Part shown: positions 23,045 through 30,975 of the stretch, piece after piece | Position numbering within the stretch: position 1 is the stretch's first letter | How the letters are laid out: every line of letters begins with the position of its first letter | From: an uncultured Treponema sp. | GTDB lineage: Bacteria; Spirochaetota; Spirochaetia; Treponematales; Treponemataceae | Length of the DNA stretch: 64,000 nucleotides | NCBI GenBank assembly: GCA_900319625.1 | Contig: ONPD01000010.1 | Span: forward strand, 1-64,000 | Reading direction: 5' to 3' | Translations under genes and position numbers: made by a program | Notes under the pieces: generated by a model | What the model saw: the letters and a program-made list of their open reading frames with translations, nothing else | Database searches by the model: none | What the model was told of the DNA's origin: nothing

Positions 23045-24070
23045 CTACTTCTGAAGATTGATATTGATGTATTTTGCAGGATCTACTACGTCAGAACCAA
23101 TGTGAACTTCATAGTGAAGGTGAGGACCTGTAGAAATACCGGTGTTACCGATGTTTCCGATAATCTGTCCCTGGTCAACCAGCTGTCCTTTCTTTACGCG
23201 GAAAGAACTGAGGTGAGCGTAGCGTGTATAAATACCGTGATTATGCTTGATGATTACAAAGTTACCGAAGCTGTTATCAAAACCGACTGTTACAACCTGA
23301 CCATTTGCAGTTGCCATTACAGGGTCGCCTGAACGCCAGGTAGAAAAGTCGATACCCTTGTGGATGTACCAGTTTCCGTTAAGCGGGTGAACGTTAGGTC
23401 CAAAAGGCATTGAAACGTGTGTATTAGGATTTTTTACCGGGTTGATACTAGGAATCTCTGTGAAGAGGTTCTGCTGGGTTTTAAGCATCTTTCCAACCTG
23501 TTCGATTGGTTCTACAGCACCTTCCAGGTAAGAAGTGAGTTCGCGGATATCTGCAAGCTCGCGGCTTGAACCGCTGGCGATTTCTGTTGAGTTGAACATT
23601 GAAGAAAGGTCGCTGGAAGAAATAGAAGTATTTGCCTTGTTTTCTCCCTGTGAGATTCCCAGAAGTGAAAGGCTCTGTGAAAGAGATGTCTGGAAGCGTT
23701 TTGCGGCCTGGAAGAGGTTTGCATTTTCATCGCGAAGTTCATCAAGGCTGGCAAGGGCTGCTCTGTTCTGTTCAGTAAGTGTACTTATCTGCATATTTGC
23801 AGAAATTGAACGTCGGTTGAAGTAGAAGAAGGATGATAAAATTCCAACAAATAAGAGAAATCCGAATATCAGTGCAAATACGGTTGTTTGAAAGTTAATT
23901 ACCTTACTCTGTGAGTGGGGAACAACCATAATTGTGAGTTTGCTGTTAAAAATCTTAAAAAGCGCGAGGAAAGCAGAACCAATAGAACGGAACACAGAAG
24001 ATGTTTTCTGTGTTAAATTTGAGGCAACCCGCTTTTCAATTTTCTTCATTGCTTTTTGAGTTTTAGGCAC
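23045..24070 (-). CDS. Membrane-anchored M23 peptidoglycan endopeptidase
   Basis: A protein of 341 residues begins at GTG after GAGGG. It has a cytoplasmic basic tail, one membrane helix (about 58-84, VINFQTTVFALIFGFLLFVG), a coiled-coil (about 90-190) and a C-terminal M23 domain. The zinc ligands are visible in HPLNGNWYIHKGIDFS and in THLHYEVHI (GPHLHYEVHIG). M23 enzymes cut peptide cross-links. It is encoded just upstream of the bactofilin gene, 6 bp away, which is the known csd/ccmA-like arrangement. The downstream order bactofilin-YaaR-RicT suggests one operon. Confidence 0.9.
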   Translation of the reverse strand: MPKTQKAMKKIEKRVASNLTQKTSSVFRSIGSAFLALFKIFNSKLTIMVVPHSQSKVINFQTTVFALIFGFLLFVGILSSFFYFNRRSISANMQISTLTEQNRAALASLDELRDENANLFQAAKRFQTSLSQSLSLLGISQGENKANTSISSSDLSSMFNSTEIASGSSRELADIRELTSYLEGAVEPIEQVGKMLKTQQNLFTEIPSINPVKNPNTHVSMPFGPNVHPLNGNWYIHKGIDFSTWRSGDPVMATANGQVVTVGFDNSFGNFVIIKHNHGIYTRYAHLSSFRVKKGQLVDQGQIIGNIGNTGISTGPHLHYEVHIGSDVVDPAKYININLQK

Positions 24071-24261
24071 AATAATCCCTCATTATTATTATCGGTAAGT
24101 TTAACATAGAAGATAATAGAATTCAACTATCCCATTTTTGTTGCAGGAATTTTCATTGACTTGTAAAAAATCCTATGTTATCTTTATTTTATATAAAATT
24201 TAAAAAAGGCGTTAAAAAACTTTTTTCGCTTTTCTCATCACAATTTTCTAGGAAGAAAGCC

Positions 24262-25044
24262 ATGAATTTTTTTGATACTCACGCTCACATCGGGCTTATA
24301 TACGATGATCCTATTGAACAATTACGCGTTATTCAGCAGGCAAAGCAGGCTGGAGTTACACGCATTATGAGCATTAATAACTCTCTTATGGATTTTCAGA
24401 AGGTGTATGCTACCCTCAAATCTGTAAGCGGAATTTATCACGCGGTAGGTGTTGCTCCGTCTGAAGTAACAAATCCTGGCCCGGACTGGATTAACACAAT
24501 CGAAAAGTCTCTTTCTCTGCCAAATGTAGTTGCAGTTGGTGAAACAGGTCTGGACTACTACAAGCAGTTTGGTGACAAGAGAAGCCAGATTGAGCTTTTT
24601 ATTACCCAGCTTGAAATCGCACAGAAATATAATAAACCTGTAATCATTCATAACCGTGATGCGGGAAAAGATATTTATGATGTTTTGACAGAACGTTTGC
24701 CTGATGCCGGTGCCATTTTCCACTGCTATTCGGAAGATGCCGCTTATGCAAAAAAATGTCTGGACATGAATGTCTGGTTCAGCTTTGCAGGTAACCTTAC
24801 TTACCGCAATGCCCGCAATCTTCACGAAACAGTTTTGAACATTCCGGTTGACCGCATTTTGATTGAAACTGAAAGTCCATTTATGATTCCGGCTGAATTC
24901 CGCGAGAAAAAGCGCACAAAGCCTAATATGCTGCCTTCTACAGCCCGCTTCCTTGCAGAAATGCTGGATATGGATCTTGAAGAACTCAGCGTTCAGCTCT
25001 GGAAGAACAGCTGCAAGGCATTTAACCTTCCGGAAGCTGTGTAA
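24262..25044 (+). CDS. TatD family metal-dependent hydrolase
   Basis: A protein of 260 residues has the TatD TIM-barrel metal sites: FFDTHAHIG at the N-terminus, VGETGLDYYK, VIIHNRDAGKD and AIFHCYSED, with a final IETESPFM. TatD enzymes are DNase/exonuclease or D-aminoacyl-tRNA deacylase related. The exact substrate is unclear. The ATG at 24262 was chosen for its AGGAAG Shine-Dalgarno and because the barrel begins there. An upstream frame adds a lysine-rich stretch unlike the family. Confidence 0.88.
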   Translation: MNFFDTHAHIGLIYDDPIEQLRVIQQAKQAGVTRIMSINNSLMDFQKVYATLKSVSGIYHAVGVAPSEVTNPGPDWINTIEKSLSLPNVVAVGETGLDYYKQFGDKRSQIELFITQLEIAQKYNKPVIIHNRDAGKDIYDVLTERLPDAGAIFHCYSEDAAYAKKCLDMNVWFSFAGNLTYRNARNLHETVLNIPVDRILIETESPFMIPAEFREKKRTKPNMLPSTARFLAEMLDMDLEELSVQLWKNSCKAFNLPEAV

Positions 25045-25066
25045 GGGCGCCGGTCAGAGCGCCCGG
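25045..25066 (+). other. GC-rich hairpin after the tatD-family gene
   Basis: GGGCGC and GCGCCC pair around CGGTCAGA immediately after the stop. It directly precedes an inverted H3 hairpin. No T-run follows. Confidence 0.5.
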
Positions 25067-25068
25067 TG

Positions 25069-25124
25069 TTTAATAGCAAAGCGTTAAAAAAAATTGCGAT
25101 GCAGCAATTTTTTAGCTTTACCGC
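25069..25124 (-). repeat. H3 hairpin, copy G (inverted)
   Basis: On the minus strand the arms are AAAGC/GCTTT (25115-25119/25078-25082). The stem is TAAAAAATTGC/GCAATTTTTTTTA, with the conserved AC bulge and tail TGCTATTAA. It ends 10 bp before the dus start, so it occupies the whole leader of that gene. No Shine-Dalgarno is visible there. Confidence 0.75.
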
Positions 25125-25133
25125 ATTTTGATT

Positions 25134-26156
25134 ATGGCCAATTTATATCATCCTGTACGCATTAAAAACATCGAACTCAAAGGAAATCTCTTTTTAGCGC
25201 CGGTTGCCGGTTACAGCGATATGGCCTTCCGTTCTGTCTGCATAGAAAACGGAGCCTGCTTTACCTATACCGAAATGGTAAGTGCCGAAGCTCTGGTGCG
25301 AAAGAACCTTAAAACTGAGATTTTAATGCGCCGCGCCTACAACGAAGATGTCTATTCCGTGCAGATTTTCGGCCCGGAGCCGGACATTATGAATGCGGCC
25401 GCTCACATCGTTCTTGAAAAAACAAACTGCGAATGTATCGACATAAACTGCGGCTGCCCGGTGCCTAAAATTGTAAAAACTGGCGCCGGTTCTGCTTTAA
25501 CCCGCGATCCGGACAGGCTTTATAAAGTTGCCAAGGCTGTTGTTGAGGCGGCGGGTGAACGCGCTGTTACCGTAAAAATCCGCTCGGGCTGGGAAAAGTT
25601 CCAGATTACCTGGAAGGAAGCGGCACAGGCGGCTCTGGAAGCGGGGGCAAGTGCAATTACAATTCATCCGAGAACCCGGGCTCAGGGCTACGAAGGTCAT
25701 TCAGACTGGAGCATAATGAAGGCGCTGGTAGAGTACGTTGGCGAGTGGAATAAAGCTCATCCAGACCGCATTCCGGTTCCTGTTTTTGGCTCGGGAGACC
25801 TTTTTAAGCCGGAAGATGCAAAAAAAATGCTGGAAGAAACCGGCGCTGATGCGGTTATGTTTGCCCGCGGCGCTATGGGAAATCCTTTTATTTTCCGCGA
25901 TGCAACCAGTCTTCTTCAGACAGGAAGCTACGAACCCCTTCCGCCTGATGTCCGCATAAAAACCGGCTTTGCCGAGCTTGAGCGCCTTGTCCGCGATACA
26001 GAGGAAAAACACGCCTGTATGGAAATGAGAAAGCGTTTTGCCGCCTATTCAAAAGGAATTCACAATGGAGCGGCCCTGCGCCTTCAGATTGTTCACGCAA
26101 GTACGGTAGAAGATTACAAAAATATATTTGCTCCTGTTCTTGAAGCCTTTAAATAA
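25134..26156 (+). CDS. dus: tRNA-dihydrouridine synthase
   Basis: A flavoprotein of 340 residues reduces uridines in the tRNA D-loop. It has the Dus start (NLFLAPVAGYSDMAFR), the catalytic cysteine region (CIDINCGCPVPKIVKTGAGS), the FMN phosphate site (AITIHPRTRAQGYEGHSDW) and VFGSGDLFKPEDAKKM. The DusB-like length fits. ATG at 25134 lies right behind an inverted H3 hairpin, and there is no convincing ribosome-binding site, so translation may depend on that structure or on a leaderless transcript. Confidence 0.93.
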   Translation: MANLYHPVRIKNIELKGNLFLAPVAGYSDMAFRSVCIENGACFTYTEMVSAEALVRKNLKTEILMRRAYNEDVYSVQIFGPEPDIMNAAAHIVLEKTNCECIDINCGCPVPKIVKTGAGSALTRDPDRLYKVAKAVVEAAGERAVTVKIRSGWEKFQITWKEAAQAALEAGASAITIHPRTRAQGYEGHSDWSIMKALVEYVGEWNKAHPDRIPVPVFGSGDLFKPEDAKKMLEETGADAVMFARGAMGNPFIFRDATSLLQTGSYEPLPPDVRIKTGFAELERLVRDTEEKHACMEMRKRFAAYSKGIHNGAALRLQIVHASTVEDYKNIFAPVLEAFK

Positions 26157-26246
26157 CATAATTTTTATATTTTTCCCACTATGAAGGTAGAATAAACGAT
26201 TTTTTTTTAGTATTTTTGTACTAAGGGAAATTTCAGGGTTTATTAA

Positions 26247-27845
26247 ATGAGTTTAATTACAACATTCATAGATTTATTTGACTCAATTTTCAGGCGTTCT
26301 GCACCGGAAGTTCAGAGAAAGCAGCTTTTGAAAAAAATGGATGTTGAAATTCAAGGCTATCAGCCTCTGATTTGTAAAGCGGGCGTTCTTCAGCCTAATT
26401 TTGGTGAAGCAATTTACACTCTCTATAAAAATACCAGACCACTTGATAATGTTTTTGCAGATACCGTAAGCACCGCAGATTTACCCCGCCGTCATCGTTT
26501 TGAAGCCCAGCTTATCATTACAGGTTATAATGCAGAGGATCAGGAAACAATTTCCGCCCTTCAGTTTCAGAACAGAAAGGAAGATGTAATTTCTGAGCCT
26601 AATAATCCGGACCGCATTTATATTCACCAGCGTCACCTGCTGGAAAGGGTTATCAAGGATTTAAATACAGATAATTTTAAAAAAATCGATCAGGATATTC
26701 TGATTCTGCGTCAGCTGGTTGATTTATGTCATTATAATTTTGTTCCTTTTCTTCAGCTTTTTGATACGAATTTTATTCCGGCCGATTTTAATTATCAGCC
26801 TTCCTACGCGCCGGTTGATCTTTCCCAGGCAGTAAATCTTCTTGAAGACCTTTACTACCAGATGAGCGGCCTTAAGCTTACAAATTCGACAGGAGCCGCT
26901 GTTCTTGCCCTTTACAGACTTAGAAAAGGCGCAGATCTTGATGAAAACGAAAAGAAACAGGTTTTGGGCTGCCTTAAAAAAATCAACTTTATCATAAGGC
27001 AGGTGCTTCAGCCTGAAAAACTCCGCCAGATTCTTAGATATTTCCGTGCAGACCTTAATTATGAGCCGGCAGTTGCCTCTTATTCCGGCTCGCCGCGTCA
27101 GGAATTTGCCCAGATGCTTCAGTCAAAATTCAATTCGGATGAGCAGAGAATCAAGTCTGAAATTCAGGATGAAATGCTTTCGCGCGAAATTGAGCAGCTT
27201 TTCTCAAAAGGCGGGCTTGAACCTATGCAGGGCTATAATCAGGATTACAGCGAAAAACTTCAGAGCGAAACCCCCTTATCTTTTCAGTGGATTCTGCCGA
27301 TAAGAGTATTGAAGACTTTCGAGAAGCAATACGTTTCTGAATCTGTAAAAGCTTTACTGGATGACGTAGCAATTGAGGGATTTTTTAATAACTCAAGCTA
27401 TAAATCAAGTTTTTCACAAATTGTTTATGCGGCTATCAATCTGGATAAAGAATTTGCAGATTTTGAGAACTCCTTTTCGCCTAACGAAAGAAACAGTATT
27501 TCGGCTCTGGATGGCTATATTAAAGACAACAGGAAGGATAAAACCTTCTATAGTCGCCTTGAAAAAATGGTCCATTCCATCAACAATGAAGCTCACAATC
27601 TGCTGCAGAGTCATTCGAATACTCTTTTTGCTCTTAGCAAAGAGCTTGAGGAATTGCTTGCGGATGCTAAAAAGCCATCCAGTGAGATTATTCAGAATCT
27701 TAAAGTTTTGCTTTTGTCATCAAGAAATAAGGAACGTACAAATCTTTTGGACTATCAGTTTCCAAACTGGAAAATATTTTTTGAGATAATGAAGAACTAT
27801 GTTATCATTAATAATGGTGATTTAAAGAATGAGCAGAAGAGCTAG
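26247..27845 (+). CDS. Treponemal hypothetical protein (DUF5312-like)
   Basis: A soluble protein of 532 residues has no signal peptide or membrane helix. It is mostly helical, with FTEAIYTLYK-like helices, RRHRFEAQLIITGYN near 90 and a long C-terminal helical half. It resembles a spirochaete-restricted family that I recall as DUF5312, without known function. Its 3' end overlaps the GGDEF cyclase gene by 17 bp, so it is likely translationally coupled and may act in the same c-di-GMP circuit. A TTAGTA...TACTAA hairpin lies in its leader (26207-26224). Confidence 0.55.
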   Translation: MSLITTFIDLFDSIFRRSAPEVQRKQLLKKMDVEIQGYQPLICKAGVLQPNFGEAIYTLYKNTRPLDNVFADTVSTADLPRRHRFEAQLIITGYNAEDQETISALQFQNRKEDVISEPNNPDRIYIHQRHLLERVIKDLNTDNFKKIDQDILILRQLVDLCHYNFVPFLQLFDTNFIPADFNYQPSYAPVDLSQAVNLLEDLYYQMSGLKLTNSTGAAVLALYRLRKGADLDENEKKQVLGCLKKINFIIRQVLQPEKLRQILRYFRADLNYEPAVASYSGSPRQEFAQMLQSKFNSDEQRIKSEIQDEMLSREIEQLFSKGGLEPMQGYNQDYSEKLQSETPLSFQWILPIRVLKTFEKQYVSESVKALLDDVAIEGFFNNSSYKSSFSQIVYAAINLDKEFADFENSFSPNERNSISALDGYIKDNRKDKTFYSRLEKMVHSINNEAHNLLQSHSNTLFALSKELEELLADAKKPSSEIIQNLKVLLLSSRNKERTNLLDYQFPNWKIFFEIMKNYVIINNGDLKNEQKS

Positions 27846-29025
27846 CAGGAACGAAGAAATAGAAGTTGTCTCAGAACCAAAGAGAACTCGAACAAAAACG
27901 AAAGTCTCTTCCAGAAGGAAATCTCTGTCTGAAGTTGTAAGGGAGACAAAAGAGGCTAAGGAAAGTGCCGATGCTCTGGATAAGGCCCTTCAGTATGAAA
28001 AGAAGATTTATGACCTGGAACAGCTCCTTGATATTGCAAAGTCCTTCTGCCAGAATCTTGATTTTGATAATCTTCTTGAATCAATCGTTTATATTTGTAT
28101 GGCACAGATGCACGTTCTGGGCGCTGAAATTTTTGTACGTGATTTAATTACCAACGAAAACTATGTGCTGGAGACAGCCAAGGATTTATTTGATGAAGGC
28201 GAAAAACCTTCAATTCCGGTTTCTTCTTCAATCACTAAAAAGCTTCTTGATGTTCAGATGCCGATTACCTTTGATGAGCTTAAGCTTTTGATTGATGATC
28301 AGCAGACACTTTCAATTTTGAACAGCCTTTCTCCAACTCTAATTGTTCCGCTTATTCAGAAAAGCCATCTGAACGGTCTTTTGATTCTTCAGGAAAGAAT
28401 TGCAATTGAAGATGATGTTTCCTATACGGACTATGAACTTAATCAGATTATGTCGATTGCCAGTCTTGCGTCTGTGGCAATCAATAATGCGGCTCTTATC
28501 GAGCAGTCATCAACAGATATGATGACTCATCTTAAGCTTAAATTTTACTTCTTTAATATTCTTTCTGAAGCAATTGATGAGGCCTTCCTTCAGAATCAGA
28601 ATGTTGCGGTTCTGATGTTTGATATTGACTACTTCAAGAGCTTTAACGACACCTACGGTCATGAATGCGGAGACTATGTTCTTGTAAATGTTGCTAATAT
28701 AATCAAGAAAAACCTTCGCGATACAGATGTTGCAAGCCGTTACGGTGGAGAGGAATTCACAGTTCTTCTTCCAAATACAAAAACAGAGGATGCTGTCCTC
28801 GTTGCAGAAAGAATCCGTTCTGCAATCGACACATGTGATTTTGTTTATGGCGGTCAGCATATGCACGTCACAATTTCCTGCGGTGTTTCGGTATTTGACG
28901 CAGAAACAAATCTTGTTAATTCACCTAATGAATTTGTAAATCAGGCGGACCAGGCTTTGTATGTTTCAAAAAGCCGCGGAAGAAACCGCGTAACTCTTTA
29001 CAGAAAGCCTGAACTTCCTAGATAA
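27829..29025 (+). CDS. GAF-GGDEF diguanylate cyclase
   Basis: A protein of 398 residues has a basic N-terminus (RRASRNEEIEVVSEPKRTRT), a short coiled-coil and a GAF sensor (about 78-215). A GGDEF domain (about 225-392) follows with the intact active site RYGGEEFTVLLPN and the metal-binding DIDYFKSFNDTYGHECGD. It should make c-di-GMP from two GTP. No RxxD inhibitory site is evident before the active site. The ATG lies inside the previous gene. The rhomboid gene starts 7 bp after the stop. Confidence 0.92.
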   Translation: MSRRASRNEEIEVVSEPKRTRTKTKVSSRRKSLSEVVRETKEAKESADALDKALQYEKKIYDLEQLLDIAKSFCQNLDFDNLLESIVYICMAQMHVLGAEIFVRDLITNENYVLETAKDLFDEGEKPSIPVSSSITKKLLDVQMPITFDELKLLIDDQQTLSILNSLSPTLIVPLIQKSHLNGLLILQERIAIEDDVSYTDYELNQIMSIASLASVAINNAALIEQSSTDMMTHLKLKFYFFNILSEAIDEAFLQNQNVAVLMFDIDYFKSFNDTYGHECGDYVLVNVANIIKKNLRDTDVASRYGGEEFTVLLPNTKTEDAVLVAERIRSAIDTCDFVYGGQHMHVTISCGVSVFDAETNLVNSPNEFVNQADQALYVSKSRGRNRVTLYRKPELPR

Positions 29026-29032
29026 TCTTGCT

Positions 29033-29683
29033 ATGGGAAAATTTTTTTTAAGAAAACCTTTTCAGTATCAGTATAAAAGGCGGGTGCTTTTTATCATCCT
29101 TTTGAATTTTATTATTTTTGCCCTCTCTCATATGTCGAATGAAATAGCACAATATGTCTATTCTTTCGGGCCAATGAATCCGGGTCTTGTTTATAAATAT
29201 CATGCATACTGGCAGTTCCTGACTTATATGTTCGTTCATGATTATTCCAATCTGAGCCACATCGGATTTAATATGCTGGGTCTTCTTGTTTTTGGTCTGC
29301 CGCTTGAAAAGGCAATCGGAAGTAAAGAATTTACGATTTTTTATCTTGTCTGCGGAATTTTGAGCGGACTTTTGTCCTATGCAGTTTATTATTTTACGGG
29401 CTACTGGAATGTAAGGCTGCTTGGTGCCAGCGGTGCCATCTATTCGGTTTTGTTCGCATATGCTGTTTTCTTCCCGCGTTCAATAATCTACATCTGGGGC
29501 TTAATTCCCGTACCCGCGCCGATTATGGTTCTGATTTATGCCGTAATCGAATTCTTAAGTCAGTTTAATCCGGCTTCGGGTGTTGCTCATATGACTCACC
29601 TTTTTGGCTTCCTTGCTGCCTGGCTTTATTTTGTAATCAGAATGGGAATTCATCCTCTTAAAGTCTGGAAAAACTCATATTAA
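29033..29683 (+). CDS. Rhomboid family intramembrane serine protease
   Basis: A protein of 216 residues has six predicted membrane helices. The catalytic serine is in LLGASGAIYSVLFAYA (about 133). The histidine is in GVAHMTHLFGFLAAW (about 186). The oxyanion-side HIGFNMLGLLVFG is also present. It cleaves membrane-embedded segments, but the substrate is unknown. It is packed between the cyclase gene and an exported protein gene (1 bp gap), so all three are probably co-transcribed. Confidence 0.88.
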   Translation: MGKFFLRKPFQYQYKRRVLFIILLNFIIFALSHMSNEIAQYVYSFGPMNPGLVYKYHAYWQFLTYMFVHDYSNLSHIGFNMLGLLVFGLPLEKAIGSKEFTIFYLVCGILSGLLSYAVYYFTGYWNVRLLGASGAIYSVLFAYAVFFPRSIIYIWGLIPVPAPIMVLIYAVIEFLSQFNPASGVAHMTHLFGFLAAWLYFVIRMGIHPLKVWKNSY

Positions 29684-29684
29684 A

Positions 29685-30365
29685 ATGAAAGTAAAGCGGA
29701 TAATTTTTGGCATTTTACTGGCCCTGCAGATTTCTCTTTTCTTTTCGCAAAGTCCCATAAATCTTCGGAATATAAGAATCGGGGTTTGGGCTGAGCTTGA
29801 TGCTTATCCCGGCCTTTATGAAAAAAATGATGATATTTTAAATTACACCAAAAACCGCATCCGGGATTTGAGCATATTTTTGATGGAAGGAATGGTTTAC
29901 GGCTGGAATTTTGTCTATACGCCGTCGGACAATCTGCGGGGGGTAGAGGAATATCTGGAAGTAACTCCAATCACACCTTTTTCCAAAAATGATAAAGAAA
30001 AAATCATTTATTCTGACAGCTTTTTTGAGGAAAACCGGGTTAATGTCTGGTGCGATTACGAACGTACGGACTATCAGATTCAGAGCTATAAGATTTGGAG
30101 CGGGATTGAACATCCGGTGATTCAGGGGCGGGGACTTGGCCGTATTGAAGAGGGCTTTGACGGTATTCAGACGGCCGCAAAGAATGCCTTGAAAGAGGCT
30201 GTGAGGGCGCGCTACCGGACTGAGCTTAAAAATAAGCCTAAGGAGATTTCTGGTTCAGTTTTGATTAGAAATCCTCCTGTTGTTGGAATTAAAAACGGAC
30301 AATATGCAATATTTCTTGATTTTTTCCTAGAAAGGGATAGAATTATTAAATATACAACTTACTGA
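29685..30365 (+). CDS. Exported protein of unknown function
   Basis: A protein of 226 residues has a signal peptide (IIFGILLALQISLFFSQ). The mature chain begins with INLRNIRIGVWAELDAYPGL and contains VQGRGLGRIEEGFDGIQTAAKNALKEAVRA, an LPP20/FlgT-like segment seen in lipoprotein families that oligomerise. I cannot name a function. It starts 1 bp after the rhomboid stop, and a periplasmic protein gene follows at 20 bp after AAGGAGG. Confidence 0.55.
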   Translation: MKVKRIIFGILLALQISLFFSQSPINLRNIRIGVWAELDAYPGLYEKNDDILNYTKNRIRDLSIFLMEGMVYGWNFVYTPSDNLRGVEEYLEVTPITPFSKNDKEKIIYSDSFFEENRVNVWCDYERTDYQIQSYKIWSGIEHPVIQGRGLGRIEEGFDGIQTAAKNALKEAVRARYRTELKNKPKEISGSVLIRNPPVVGIKNGQYAIFLDFFLERDRIIKYTTY

Positions 30366-30385
30366 TGTTGTTTTAAGGAGGCATT

Positions 30386-30874
30386 ATGAAAAAATTACTT
30401 TCAATTCTGGTTGCTTTATCATTGGCCGCAGCTGCTGTTTATGCAGACGAGACAGACGATATTATGGAGAATATGTCAAAAGAGGAGCTCTATGAAGAGC
30501 AGAAGACAAAATCTATAGACATTGTTCCAAAGGATCAGCATCTTGGAGATGATAAAAAAGCTAAGGTAAGAATGACTTTCAATCCGTATTATGATGAAGT
30601 TCGTATCTATTATACAACAACATTCTCTTCATTCGATCAGGGTGAAGCAATGAACGCTGTTCTTGGATGTCTTCAGGATTTTGCTAAAGCTAACGGTTAT
30701 ACAAACTACCGCTATCTTATGCCTCCAAAAACAAGAAACTTTATCGATAAGGATGCTAAGCCAAAGATGAAGTATACAGAATATTTCAACCACGTTCAGA
30801 TGATTGGTAAGAGCAATATGAAGTCTCTTCCAAAGAACGGCGAAGGAAATTCTTCAGAGGATTCTGCTGAGTAA
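30386..30874 (+). CDS. Small periplasmic protein of unknown function
   Basis: A protein of 162 residues has a clear signal peptide (LLSILVALSLAAAAVYA). The mature part is acidic at both ends and has a central alpha/beta block (VRIYYTTTFSSFDQGEAM, FAKANGYTNYRYLMPPKTR). No known motif is visible. A strong AAGGAGG Shine-Dalgarno precedes it. An intrinsic terminator follows. Confidence 0.65.
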   Translation: MKKLLSILVALSLAAAAVYADETDDIMENMSKEELYEEQKTKSIDIVPKDQHLGDDKKAKVRMTFNPYYDEVRIYYTTTFSSFDQGEAMNAVLGCLQDFAKANGYTNYRYLMPPKTRNFIDKDAKPKMKYTEYFNHVQMIGKSNMKSLPKNGEGNSSEDSAE

Positions 30875-30921
30875 TAGAAATCACTGTTAACCTATTCAGT
30901 TTTTACAATAAATATTGTAGA

Positions 30922-30960
30922 ATAAAACCGATAGTCTAAGGGCTGTCGGTTTTATTTTTT
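30922..30960 (+). terminator. Intrinsic terminator before pheS
   Basis: AAAACCGATAG pairs with CTGTCGGTTTT and is followed by ATTTTTT. It ends the transcript of the exported protein gene. Because it sits only 16 bp before pheS, it could also act as an attenuator for pheS. Confidence 0.8.
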
Positions 30961-30975
30961 AACAGGATCTAAAAA

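Noticed and set aside
30875..30975. T-box riboswitch upstream of pheS
   Set aside because: Only a simple terminator hairpin is seen. There is no T-box sequence and no specifier loop, and the leader is too short.
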